Assembly: GCA_036744635.1 (NCBI GenBank)
Contig: DAIOHQ010000089.1
Span: forward strand, 1-17,016
Direction: 5' to 3'
From: DAIOHQ01 sp036744635
GTDB taxonomy: Bacteria; Planctomycetota; Phycisphaerae; Tepidisphaerales; Tepidisphaeraceae
Length of the DNA: 17,016 nt
The translations under genes and the position numbers were made by a program. The stretch's first letter is position 1. Each line of letters opens with the position of its first letter. A model generated the notes under the pieces. That model had not been told where the DNA came from, ran no database searches, and was given only the letters and a program-made list of their open reading frames with translations. Shown here one piece after another: positions 1 to 8,339 of the stretch.

Positions 1-3000
1 ATCTCCGTCCATCCGCCTTTCGCTGCCATCGATCTGGACGACGATACGCCCGCCGCAATTCCGACCACAGGTCCCGCCGCCCCCCCCTCCGCCACCCAAC
101 CGGCGGAAAAAGGCGCCACCTTCTGGCAGGCCAAACCCAGGGGGGGCGGCGAGAAGAATTACTGGCTGGAGATCGACCTGCGCAATCCGACCAAGCTCGG
201 GAAGCTGATCTGGGGGACCGGCACGGAGCCGGCGGCAATATTAAATGCGCCGACGGCGATGCGGATCACCCTCGTGGCCGAAGGCGTCAATAAGACCATC
301 AACGTCACCGGTCCCGGCAACGCGACGGGCAACAGCGTCGATCTGGGCGGCATCTTCGCGCGAAAAATCCGCATCGATTTCGACAAGTTCAACGGCTCGG
401 CGCCCGCCATCGGCCAATTGATCGTCACCGACAACAAAGGCGCCCAGCTTGTGCCCACCGGCGTCGATCCATCGCTGCAGGAGCGCAAGGGAGTGCTGGA
501 ATTTATGGTGGGCCAGACCGTTAGTGCCCGCTACATGGATGAGATAAACGAAACGCCGGGAGTGCCAACCCCGCGTGAAAGCCGCCGCCTGGGCGTGCGC
601 TACCACGACGCTTCGATCAGTGTGGCGCGGGCGGTGACCGACGACCTTGGCCGCATCACCCAGATGCACGTGGCCTGGCGGCTCGACCGCGACGGCATCC
701 CGCAGGTGATCGTGAACGATCCCGACATGGACAGCACGACGAAACCGGACAAGATTAAAATCGAGGTCTTCACCGAAGCCGGCGACCATCAGGAAATGGA
801 GCTGGCGGAATCGGGAAACGCCACCGGCTCCTTTTCCGCCTCTCTTCCCATCTCGGCCGATCCCGCTGCGCTGAAAAACCCGGAACTGCTCTATCTGCGG
901 CCGGGCGACCTGCTCTGGATCAGCTATCTCGACGAGCACAACCTCAACCCCGGCTATCGTACCTTCCGCGCCAACTGGATCGGCGAAAATCGCCCGACCG
1001 CCGCGGAGTTTCTGCCGCTGACGATGCTGACGACGGCCTGGCCATTCGAGGTGAAACCGTCGGCCGAGGGAGAAATGCGCATCGTCCCGCGCCAAGTTGG
1101 CCAGGGCCGGGTGAATGTCAGCGTGCGCGATCCCGATACCTTCGCCGATTCCTCCCAGACCGCGCCGATGAAGGCGACATCGCTGGTCGGCGGAACCCAG
1201 GCGGATTTCATGCTGTCCGCCACCCAGCCCGGCACCGGCAGCAAGACGCTCGACCTGGTGCTCGGCGATGCGGATGTGGACCGCCGGCTGGATGAAGAAG
1301 GGCAGTCGAAAAACAGCGGCGCGGCGGAGTTGAGCGTGGTTGGAGATGACTTGGTCCGCCTCGCCTATACCGATGCCCACGTCGCCACCAATGACATGCA
1401 GATTCGCCCGGTGATCGGCGAGGCGGCGCTGAAAGCGATGCAGGAAATGGCGGAGCAGAAACAGAAGCAGCCCGCGCAGCCCGCGCGGGCCGATGCCGCC
1501 GCGGATGATCTGGAGAAAGTGCTCCCGCTCATCACCCTCCGCGATCCCAATCGCCGCATCACCGCCGAGCAGGATGCCCGGCTGGGGCAGTTCAAGACCG
1601 AGCTGAATCGCCGGCTCGGATATTACCTTTCCGAAAAGCAGACCGCGCAGGAATATCGCGATCGCCTCGCCGCAAGACTCGCCGCCGCCAAGGCGCTGCT
1701 CGGCGCTGGAGAAAATCATCCCACCACCGCGCCGGCGGAACAGACGACTGCGTTTATGAACGAGAATATGCTGCAAGGCCAGATCAAAGCCGCAGATGCG
1801 GAACTCGTTTTGCTGAAGGCGCGGATCGATAGACTGGCCCAGCTTGGCGCTGTCGCTCGGAGGGGCGAGAAAGCTCCCCAACCCGAAGAGAAGGGGGAGC
1901 AGCCAAAGAAGCTCGAGCCGGCCAAGATCGATCCCGCCAAAGCGATTGTCGACGGCCCGCTCATTCCCGGCCGCGCCTTCGAGGTCGTCGTCGATGATCC
2001 CGATCTCGCCGGAGATACCGTTGACCTGCGCCTGCGCAGCCTGGCCGGCCGGATGGTGGACACTTTCGTCGTCGCCGCCAAAAGGCAGGAGAACGGCACC
2101 TACCGCGCCTCGGTCGAAACTGAACTGTCCGGAGATGCCGGCGATGAAAAGAAGCTGAGCCTCCTGCCCGGCGGCGAGGTGGTCGTCGATTACCAGGACA
2201 CCAAGCAGCCCGATCCCGGCGCCGTCGAGCGGGTGATGTATCTCGCCCTCGCCAGCGATGCGGAGATCAAGGTGCTGAACGCAAATTATTTCGATGAGGT
2301 ATCGGAAGTTCGCCTCGGCGAGCCGGTTTACGTCCAGGTGACCGATTACGACCAGGATCGCTCCGCCGCCCAGGATCAGTTACCCATCAGCGTGAAAAGC
2401 GCCAACGGCGACACCCTGACGGTCATGCTCACCGAGACCGAACCCCACAGCGGCATCTTCCGCGGTAAGTTTCAGACCGACTACGGAAAGCCCAACGGCA
2501 ACGACGACGTGCTGCAGGCCGACTATTCCGGCAATATCAGCATCGCCTACAGCGACTACTTCCGCCTCACCTCCTCTTCGCCATCCGTGAAGCTCGCGGA
2601 TTTGAAAATCACCGGCGGCGCCGACGGCAGCGTCGAAATCTTCAGCCGCCAGTTCCGCGATGCCCGCGATGAAATGCAGCTCTGGTATCGCACCGGCCAG
2701 TCCGCCTACCAGATCGGCCGCCGCCTCTACACCGCCGGCGCCCTCGCCCGCGCTGAAGAATATCTCACCGAAGCCAACGACTACTTCGGCCAGCTTGTCG
2801 CCCGCTTCCCCGATGATGCCCTGGCCGCCAGCGCCAACTATTACCTCGGCAACATCCTGTCATTGAAGGGAAACCACCGTGAGGCGCTCAACCGCTTTCA
2901 GGAGGTGGTCAGTAAGTGGCCCAAGAGCGAATTCGTTCCCCGCGCCCAATTCAAGATCGGCGAGGCCTACGAAGGCCTCGGCCAGTTCGACCAGGCCGCC

Positions 3001-3459
3001 GATGCCTACGTGCTGCTGACGTACCACTACCCGACCGATGCCCACGTCCCCATGGCGATGGTGCGGATGATGAACTATTACGCCCGCAGCCAGCAGTGGG
3101 CGGATGCGGTGGCCATCGCCCAGAAATTCGTGGAAAAATTCCCGCGCCACGACCAGGCCGGCGCCGTTGCCCTCAAGGCCGGCCAATGGCTCAGCGTCGC
3201 CGGCATGCCCGACAAAGCCCTGGTCTGGTACATCTCCGCGGAGAAAACCTTCGCCGCCAACGATAAGGACATGCCCGGCCTGCTTTACTGGCACGCCGCC
3301 ACCCTGATCGGCGGCGAAGGCGGGGCCGCCAAAGGACGAGCCGGCCAGAAGGGTGAAGAAAAAATCCGCGAGCTGCTCAACCGCTGCGTCTATGACTATC
3401 CCGCCAGCGAATACGCCTCGCTGGCCCGCATTGCCCTGGATCAGATCACGGCGAGGTAA
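1..3459 (+). CDS. Large repeat-module protein with C-terminal TPR domain (5' partial)
   Basis: The frame is open from base 1 with no stop, so the gene enters from the left and 1152 codons are visible. The protein looks extracytoplasmic: most of it is acidic and beta-like, with repeated modules that begin with a D-P-D or D-x-D motif (VNDPDMD at base 712, VRDPDTF at 1123, VLGDADVD at 1258, VDDPDLA at 1990, VTDYDQD at 2338). Modules close with a Y-x-D motif (RYMDE, SYLDE, AYTDA, DYQDT, AYSDY). A Lys/Glu/Gln-rich, probably helical insert spans bases about 1410-1930. The last 270 residues, from about base 2650, are TPR-like helical hairpins (YYLGNILSLKGNHREALNRF, IGEAYEGLGQFDQAADAY). That C-terminus resembles cell-envelope TPR proteins of the YbgF/BamD type. 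No catalytic motif was seen. It heads a gene row with a DUF4159 protein and two TPR proteins, so a scaffold role in the envelope is inferred. The N-terminus and any signal peptide are outside the window. Confidence 0.85.
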   Translation: MSVHPPFAAIDLDDDTPAAIPTTGPAAPPSATQPAEKGATFWQAKPRGGGEKNYWLEIDLRNPTKLGKLIWGTGTEPAAILNAPTAMRITLVAEGVNKTINVTGPGNATGNSVDLGGIFARKIRIDFDKFNGSAPAIGQLIVTDNKGAQLVPTGVDPSLQERKGVLEFMVGQTVSARYMDEINETPGVPTPRESRRLGVRYHDASISVARAVTDDLGRITQMHVAWRLDRDGIPQVIVNDPDMDSTTKPDKIKIEVFTEAGDHQEMELAESGNATGSFSASLPISADPAALKNPELLYLRPGDLLWISYLDEHNLNPGYRTFRANWIGENRPTAAEFLPLTMLTTAWPFEVKPSAEGEMRIVPRQVGQGRVNVSVRDPDTFADSSQTAPMKATSLVGGTQADFMLSATQPGTGSKTLDLVLGDADVDRRLDEEGQSKNSGAAELSVVGDDLVRLAYTDAHVATNDMQIRPVIGEAALKAMQEMAEQKQKQPAQPARADAAADDLEKVLPLITLRDPNRRITAEQDARLGQFKTELNRRLGYYLSEKQTAQEYRDRLAARLAAAKALLGAGENHPTTAPAEQTTAFMNENMLQGQIKAADAELVLLKARIDRLAQLGAVARRGEKAPQPEEKGEQPKKLEPAKIDPAKAIVDGPLIPGRAFEVVVDDPDLAGDTVDLRLRSLAGRMVDTFVVAAKRQENGTYRASVETELSGDAGDEKKLSLLPGGEVVVDYQDTKQPDPGAVERVMYLALASDAEIKVLNANYFDEVSEVRLGEPVYVQVTDYDQDRSAAQDQLPISVKSANGDTLTVMLTETEPHSGIFRGKFQTDYGKPNGNDDVLQADYSGNISIAYSDYFRLTSSSPSVKLADLKITGGADGSVEIFSRQFRDARDEMQLWYRTGQSAYQIGRRLYTAGALARAEEYLTEANDYFGQLVARFPDDALAASANYYLGNILSLKGNHREALNRFQEVVSKWPKSEFVPRAQFKIGEAYEGLGQFDQAADAYVLLTYHYPTDAHVPMAMVRMMNYYARSQQWADAVAIAQKFVEKFPRHDQAGAVALKAGQWLSVAGMPDKALVWYISAEKTFAANDKDMPGLLYWHAATLIGGEGGAAKGRAGQKGEEKIRELLNRCVYDYPASEYASLARIALDQITAR

Positions 3460-3462
3460 TCA

Positions 3463-3489
3463 CCGTAGCACGCGTTTCCAACCCGTGCC
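3463..3489 (+). repeat. Palindromic repeat, family 1 (GFQPVP type), short-loop copy
   Basis: A hairpin GCACGCGTT-TCC-AACCCGTGC preceded by CCGTA. It has one mismatched stem position compared with the GCACGGGTT form at 4861. It fills most of the 44-base gap between the large TPR protein (stop ends at 3459) and the DUF4159 gene (ATG at 3504). It could act as a processing or attenuation hairpin in the polycistronic mRNA, but no U-tract follows, so it is not a canonical terminator. Confidence 0.8.
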
Positions 3490-3503
3490 AGCAGACTTCA
3501 ACC

Positions 3504-4772
3504 ATGGCCGACCTGACGCTCTTCGGCTACATCTTCTTCGGCCTGCTCGCACTACTTGTGGCGTGGCTGGTGTACCGCGCGCTGGCGCATTGGCTGACGA
3601 TCTATAGACGGGCGCGCGGAGCGAGCGAATGGGGAAAGGTTCACTCCGCCAACCAGATCCGCACCCAGCGCTTCATCGCCATCGCCATCGCACTGCACCT
3701 GCTGGTATTCGCGCCTTCCCTGATCCAACTCCACGGCTGCCGGCACGATAGACCCCTCGGCCTCCCCGGCGGCAGTGGCGACAAAATCGCCAAAGGCACG
3801 CCCGATGGCGGCGGGGATGGCAAGGGCAAAGCGGGCGCTACGGGCGCCCAGACCGAGGTGCGCATCCTGCCGCAGAGCATCGCCAAAGCCATCGAGCAAA
3901 AACACCTCCGCGAGCAGCGCAAGGTGGCCCTCGCCCAGCAGTTTTCCAAGCACGGCCTGCGCCGCATCCTCACCGGCCGCGGCGCTGGCATTCAGCTCGG
4001 CTTCCAGCAGCAGCTCAGCGAATCCCTCGACACCGTCGCCCTCCCCGGCGGCATTGGCGGCGGCACCGGCCCGCGCGGCCTGCCCGGCGGCGTCGGCACC
4101 GGCGCTACCGCCGCCGGCTCCCCCTGGGGCTCGAAGATCGGCGCCAAGCTCTGGCTCTATCGCCTGAAATACGACAGCGAAAGCTGGGATGCCAATCCCA
4201 AGGCGCTCCCCGTGCTGCTGCAGGATGTCCACAAGGCGATCGGCGTCGAGGTGGCCGGTTCCCAGGAAGTGATCTTGATGAAGGACCTTCCCAACCATCG
4301 CGGCGATTTCATGCCCTCGATGCTCTTCATCTCCGGCACCGGCCGCATTCAGGTGGACAACGCGGACGTCGCCGGCCTGCGCGGCTACCTTCTCGGCGGC
4401 GGCTTTCTCATTGCTGATTCCTCCGGCGGCGACTTCGAACAACACTTCAAGAATCTCATGGGCGCGGTGTTGCCGGGAACGCATTTTCGCGCCGTCGAGC
4501 TCGATCACGACATCTATCGCGGCGCACTAATGCCCTACAAGCTGCCCAACGGCTGTCCGGTCTATCGCGAGCACGGCTCGGCCGAGGCGCTGGGATTGTT
4601 CGCCCCCGATGGCCGGCTGATGGTCTTCCTCAGCCCCGGCGACATGGGCAGCGCTTGGGCCGCGGTTGATCTCGGCCGGCGGCGCCGCGATGTGGAGCAG
4701 GCCCTGCAGATGGGATCCAACCTCGTCGCCTACAGTCTCATGACCGTCCACGACACCCGCAAGGAAAAGTGA
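3504..4772 (+). CDS. DUF4159 domain membrane protein
   Basis: A 422-aa protein. Two hydrophobic helices lie at about residues 6-28 and 56-76, followed by a Gly-rich linker (about 85-115), a charged helical stretch (about 118-155), a second Gly-rich linker (about 180-208) and a C-terminal globular domain (about 214-415). That domain matches the DUF4159 pattern as I know it: LKYDSESWDANP near its start, FISGTGRIQVDN, a Gly-rich GLRGYLLGGGFLIADSS strand-loop, and LDHDIYR. DUF4159 has a glutamine-amidotransferase-like fold in some models, but no function is established. The family often occurs near MoxR/DUF58/BatA genes in planctomycetes; none of those is in this window. The start at 3504 is the first ATG after the repeat and lacks a clear Shine-Dalgarno. 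The stop overlaps the next ATG by one base. Confidence 0.8.
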   Translation: MADLTLFGYIFFGLLALLVAWLVYRALAHWLTIYRRARGASEWGKVHSANQIRTQRFIAIAIALHLLVFAPSLIQLHGCRHDRPLGLPGGSGDKIAKGTPDGGGDGKGKAGATGAQTEVRILPQSIAKAIEQKHLREQRKVALAQQFSKHGLRRILTGRGAGIQLGFQQQLSESLDTVALPGGIGGGTGPRGLPGGVGTGATAAGSPWGSKIGAKLWLYRLKYDSESWDANPKALPVLLQDVHKAIGVEVAGSQEVILMKDLPNHRGDFMPSMLFISGTGRIQVDNADVAGLRGYLLGGGFLIADSSGGDFEQHFKNLMGAVLPGTHFRAVELDHDIYRGALMPYKLPNGCPVYREHGSAEALGLFAPDGRLMVFLSPGDMGSAWAAVDLGRRRRDVEQALQMGSNLVAYSLMTVHDTRKEK

Positions 4773-6544
4773 TGAAGCTTCAGTCCGTAAATATGGCCAG
4801 CAGCGTCCCCGGGGCACGGGCAACCTTGCCCATGCGCCCGAAGCGCAGCGCTCTCCTCTGCCGTAGCACGGGTTTCCAACCCGTGCCGGAAACATTGCGA
4901 TTCCCACGACGCGTAAGGATGCCAAACCCTCTGGCACGGGTTCAGGAAAACCCGTGCTACGGCAGAGCGCTATCGCTTCTTGCGCAGCGGCTGGTAGCCC
5001 GTGCCACTTTGTTGTCCCTCGTACTGTGCATGGTCACTGGTGTTCGCGCTGCCGACGAAAAGCCCGCCGCCGCTCCCGACTCCGAATTCCGCGCCATCGA
5101 AGAAGCGATTCAAAAAGACGCCCCCAGCGCCGACCTCCTCGATCGCCTCTACGACTTCATGGAAAAATATCCCAAGGAGCCGCGCAGTGACCGCCTGCAG
5201 TTCTGGGCCGGCCTGATCCAGCAGCGGCGCAAGTTCCATAACGACGCCATCAAGGAATTCAACTTCGTCGTCAGCGATTTCCCCAAAAGCACGCTCGTCA
5301 TCCCCGCCCTGCGCCTGCAGGCCAACAGCTATCTGGCCATCGAAAAGCCCGACGGCGCCGCCGAGTGCTTCCAGAAAATCGTCGAGCGCAAGCCCAATGA
5401 TTTCGCCGCCGACCCCCAGGCAACAGGATATTTCCGCGAGGCGATTCTCTGGCTGGCCGAGCGCGCCCAGCAGAAAAAGGAGATCGACGAGGCGGTGGCC
5501 CTGGTGATCCAGCTTCCCGACCGCCGCGAGGCCGTCACCCGCATCGTAGACCTCTACGTATCCGTCCAGCGTTTCGACGACGCCATCAAGGCGATCAAGC
5601 GCCTGCCGCAGTCGGACCGCATGTTGGCCTGGCGGTTGATGGCCACCACCTACGCCGCCCGTCCCGGCTCGGCCAATCTTTTCAAGTTATTCGATGAAGT
5701 TCTCGCGGCGGAAAAGCCCTCTGATGCAATCGATGAGCTGATCCGCCACATGGTCGGCGTCATCTCCAGCCGCGGCGGCCCCGACCGCGCCAAAGTGCTG
5801 GAACTCGTCGACCAGAAATACGAGCGGCTGCGGCGCTGGGCGCAATATGCCCTCTGTGAGATGAAGCGCGCTGAGGGCACCGAGCGCCTCGTGAAATTCA
5901 TCGGCGACTACAACACCGGCGGCGACGTCGAGCAGTGCAAGCTGTGGATCGCTGAGTTCTACGAAGCCGCCGGCGACGCCGCCAAGGCCCGCGAGCAATA
6001 CTGGCGGCTGCAGGATCAGATCCGCGCCCATTTTCTGGTGGCCGAAACCTACTACGGTCCCCGTGCCAGGACCAAGGATCTCCCCGCCGGGCAGAATGAG
6101 CTCTCCACCATCGTCAAGCGCTTCTATTCCAGTTCCGTCTCGGCCGAAGCTCTGACGCGCCGGGCCGAATTGGAGGCCGGGCCAATGCAGAAAGTCGATT
6201 CGGCGCTGGCAACGTATCGCGAACTGCTCACCCGCTTTCCCAAGGAAGGCGAATACCCCGTGCGCGCCTTGATGCGCATGGGAGAGCTGTTCCGCGGGCA
6301 AAAGAAATATGATGATGCTCTGGCCAGTTATGAAAAGTTGATCGTGCAGTACGCCGACAACGGCGCCGTTCGCAACGCCTGGCTGCAGGTCGGCTATACC
6401 AATGAGGAGGCGGAAAATTCCCAGCGGGCGATCGAGGTCTTCAAGATCGTGATCCGAAAATTTCCCCGCACCCGCGAGGCCAGCGTGGCCCACACCCGCC
6501 TGGAAACCAAGTACAAGGTGGCCGACACGGAAGTGAGCGATTGA
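4772..6544 (+). CDS. Secreted TPR-repeat protein with repeat-derived N-terminal extension
   Basis: About 590 aa. The body (from about residue 104) is all helical with TPR-like units. The clearest lie near the C-terminus, with RALMRMGELFRGQKKYDDAL followed by AIEVFKIVIRKFPRT. A signal-peptide-like stretch, LVARATLLSLVLCMVTGVRA, ends near residue 93 and precedes ADEKP. The ATG at 4772 overlaps the previous stop (TGATG) and has AAGGA at 4761-4765 with 6-base spacing, so it is the best-supported start. About 70 residues then precede the signal peptide, and much of that stretch is translated palindromic repeat (STGFQPVP, LARVQENPCYG). The in-frame ATG at 4919 would give a shorter leader but has poor spacing. 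The N-terminus is therefore uncertain. The role is probably protein-protein scaffolding in the envelope; no enzymatic motif was seen. Confidence 0.8.
   Translation: MKLQSVNMASSVPGARATLPMRPKRSALLCRSTGFQPVPETLRFPRRVRMPNPLARVQENPCYGRALSLLAQRLVARATLLSLVLCMVTGVRAADEKPAAAPDSEFRAIEEAIQKDAPSADLLDRLYDFMEKYPKEPRSDRLQFWAGLIQQRRKFHNDAIKEFNFVVSDFPKSTLVIPALRLQANSYLAIEKPDGAAECFQKIVERKPNDFAADPQATGYFREAILWLAERAQQKKEIDEAVALVIQLPDRREAVTRIVDLYVSVQRFDDAIKAIKRLPQSDRMLAWRLMATTYAARPGSANLFKLFDEVLAAEKPSDAIDELIRHMVGVISSRGGPDRAKVLELVDQKYERLRRWAQYALCEMKRAEGTERLVKFIGDYNTGGDVEQCKLWIAEFYEAAGDAAKAREQYWRLQDQIRAHFLVAETYYGPRARTKDLPAGQNELSTIVKRFYSSSVSAEALTRRAELEAGPMQKVDSALATYRELLTRFPKEGEYPVRALMRMGELFRGQKKYDDALASYEKLIVQYADNGAVRNAWLQVGYTNEEAENSQRAIEVFKIVIRKFPRTREASVAHTRLETKYKVADTEVSD
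4814..4835 (+). repeat. Degenerate hairpin resembling family 1
   Basis: GCACGGGCAA-CC-TTGCCCATGC forms a stem with one C-A mismatch. It shares the GCACGGG start with the family 1 repeats just downstream and may be a diverged copy. It lies in the extreme 5' end of the TPR gene. Confidence 0.45.
4847..4971. repeat. Composite inverted pair of family 1 palindromic repeats
   Basis: Two family 1 hairpins face each other: GCACGGGTT-TCC-AACCCGTGC in 4861-4887, and an inverted long-loop copy in 4933-4962 (GCACGGGTT-CAGGAA-AACCCGTGC, followed by TACGG). About 45 bases separate them. Flanking arms extend the symmetry: AGCGCTCT at 4847 and AGAGCGCT ending at 4971. The whole 125-base unit therefore has nested dyads, like a BIME/REP pair. 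It lies inside the reading frame of the TPR protein, between start codon and signal peptide. Confidence 0.85.
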
Positions 6545-7191
6545 TGGCGATCCAGGACCAAACAGCACGGTTGCCGGGCGGGGCGCTGGCGGAAGCCGCC
6601 ACCGCCTCCGACCGCGCCATGGCAGAGATTCCATCGTCCCCGCCAGTAGTACGCCCCGGCGGCAGGGCGCCGGCATCCAGCGCCGTCCAATCCATCCTTC
6701 GCTCCGCGTGGGGCGCAACTCTCGCCTGGATTAGGCGGCAGCCCCTGCTTTTCCAGATGATCGGCCTCGCCCTCCTGATCCATCTCCTGCTGCTGCTGGT
6801 AACCGTTCCGGGCGTTCTCTTCCACAGCGAGTCGCTGGACGAGATTTACGCGCGGGCCCAACACGAACTCCAGGCCCAGCATTACGCCGAGGCCATGGAA
6901 CTTCTTCAGAAAGTGTTGGACAGCCAACCCAAAGTCCCCGACATCTTCATCAAAGCCGCCGAGCAGCACCGTCTCGCCGATCAGCTCGCCCGCTCCGCCA
7001 TGCCCGGCGAGGATGTAAAGCCCGCATCGCCCCAGGCGCCCGCCGCAACTCCACCACAGCAACCCAAGCCAGGCGATTCCTCCGAGCCAACCCTCCCCAA
7101 CCAAAACCCAAAACCACCGGCAACGGCCAACCCAAAAGCCAAGCCCAACCCCAACGCCGCCGAGCCGTCAATTCCCTTCGATTTGAAGTGA
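6544..7191 (+). CDS. Single-pass membrane protein with TPR-like segment and Pro-rich tail
   Basis: A 215-aa protein starting at the ATG that overlaps the previous stop by one base (TGATG); a TTG three bases upstream is less likely. The order is a polar N-terminal region (1-66), one strong transmembrane helix (about 67-93, LFQMIGLALLIHLLLLLVTV), one TPR-like helical pair (about 97-150, with YARAQHELQAQHYAEAMELL), then a tail very rich in Pro, Asn, Lys and Ala (about 155-209). GGAAG at 6529-6533 is a distant possible ribosome site. No family is recognised. The layout, one helix anchoring a short TPR, loosely recalls BatC/BatE-type accessory proteins, which is inference only. It is the last gene of the plus-strand row. 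Confidence 0.7.
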   Translation: MAIQDQTARLPGGALAEAATASDRAMAEIPSSPPVVRPGGRAPASSAVQSILRSAWGATLAWIRRQPLLFQMIGLALLIHLLLLLVTVPGVLFHSESLDEIYARAQHELQAQHYAEAMELLQKVLDSQPKVPDIFIKAAEQHRLADQLARSAMPGEDVKPASPQAPAATPPQQPKPGDSSEPTLPNQNPKPPATANPKAKPNPNAAEPSIPFDLK

Positions 7192-7226
7192 GTCCAAGGT
7201 GACAAACGGGCTCTCACATCGCTGTA

Positions 7227-7282
7227 TAGGGTGGGCGTACTCGCCCACCGATTCCGCACGGTGGGCGAGTACGCCCACCCTA
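7227..7282. terminator. Perfect 23-bp inverted repeat (family 2, GWAYSPT type), possible bidirectional terminator
   Basis: Two 23-base arms (7227-7249 and 7260-7282) are exact reverse complements around a 10-base spacer. Each arm also holds its own 8-bp hairpin (GGTGGGCG-TACT-CGCCCACC, or the reverse). The element lies in the 100-base gap between two convergent genes, the small TPR protein (stop ends at 7191) and ilvC (stop at 7292). It is symmetric, so it could stop transcription in both directions, though no U-tract is present. Its translation gives GWAYSPT, a peptide I associate with dispersed repeats in planctomycete-type genomes. Confidence 0.65.
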
Positions 7283-7291
7283 CTCGGCGCT

Positions 7292-8308
7292 CTACGCCTT
7301 CGGCGGCTCCTTCGCCTTCAACCACGGCATCATCTTCCTCAACCGCCGCCCGGTAACCTCCACCGGATGATTGTTGTCCGCCTCGTACAGCCGCTTGAAA
7401 TTCTTCATTCCCGTCTCGTATTCGTTCCGCCACTCCTTGGCGAACTGCCCGGAGGTGATCTCCCCCAGGATCTTCTTCATCTCCGCCTTGGTCGAGTCGT
7501 TGATCAGCCGCGACCCGCGCGTCAGGTCGCCATATTCGGCCGTGTTCGATATCGAATACCGCATGTAATCCAGCCCACCCTGGTAGATCAGATCGACGAT
7601 CAGCTTCACCTCGTGAACGCACTCAAAATAGGCCATTTCCGGCGGATACCCCGCCTCCACCAGCGTCTCAAACCCCGCCTTGATCAGCGCTGACAGCCCC
7701 CCGCACAGCACCGCCTGCTCGCCGAACAAATCGGTCTCGCACTCATCTTTGAACGTCGTCTCGATCACGCCGCTGCGCGCTCCTCCAATTCCCCGTGCCC
7801 ATGCCAGCCCGGTGGCGCGGGCATGTCCGCTGGCATCCTGATGCACCGCCAGCAAACACGGGACGCCGCCGCCGCGCTCAAATTCGCTGCGCACCAGATG
7901 CCCCGGTCCCTTGGGCGCCACCATGATCACATCCACATCCTTGGGCGGCACCACCGTCTTGAAATGGATGTTGAACCCGTGGGTCGCCCCCAGCGTCTTG
8001 CCCGCCTTCAGGTGCGGCGCGATGCTCTTCTTGTACACCTCCGGCTGCACCTCATCCGGCAGGGTGACGATGATCAGGTCGCCCGCCTTCACCGCATCGT
8101 CCACGCTCAGCAGGTCGAACCCCTGCTCGGCCGCCAGCCGCCCATTGGCGCTCTCCTTGCGATTGGCCACGATCACCTTGATCCCACTGTCGCGCAGATT
8201 CAGCCCATGCGCGTGTCCCTGCGACCCGAAGCCCAGAATCGCCACCGTCTGTCCCTGCAGCGCATCCAGCGGGGCATCCTTTTCGTACACCATTTTCAAT
8301 TCCGCCAT
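7292..8308 (-). CDS. ilvC: Ketol-acid reductoisomerase (NADP+), class I
   Basis: A 338-aa protein. It converts 2-acetolactate or 2-aceto-2-hydroxybutyrate to the dihydroxy acids of valine, isoleucine and leucine synthesis, using NAD(P)H and Mg2+. The N-terminal Rossmann domain shows GFGSQGHAH (26-34). Class I catalytic residues are in place: H110, K133, D193 and E197 (in ETDLFGEQ), E229, E233 and S254 (SISN). The C-terminus has the usual RKMMPWL ending. Length is typical for class I. The frame continues 20 codons upstream, but the ATG at 8308 starts the conserved sequence and is preceded by GGAG at suitable spacing. No other branched-chain gene (ilvB, ilvH, leu) is in the window, so ilvC stands alone, with its own promoter upstream. 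Confidence 0.97.
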   Translation of the reverse strand: MAELKMVYEKDAPLDALQGQTVAILGFGSQGHAHGLNLRDSGIKVIVANRKESANGRLAAEQGFDLLSVDDAVKAGDLIIVTLPDEVQPEVYKKSIAPHLKAGKTLGATHGFNIHFKTVVPPKDVDVIMVAPKGPGHLVRSEFERGGGVPCLLAVHQDASGHARATGLAWARGIGGARSGVIETTFKDECETDLFGEQAVLCGGLSALIKAGFETLVEAGYPPEMAYFECVHEVKLIVDLIYQGGLDYMRYSISNTAEYGDLTRGSRLINDSTKAEMKKILGEITSGQFAKEWRNEYETGMKNFKRLYEADNNHPVEVTGRRLRKMMPWLKAKEPPKA

Positions 8309-8339
8309 GGTCTTTCTCCGTTCAAATTGGAAGCGGCGG

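Noticed and set aside
241..1881. A 546-codon open frame on the minus strand.
   Set aside because: It is antisense to the large repeat-module protein; the product is His/Gly/Arg-rich low-complexity sequence with no recognisable fold.
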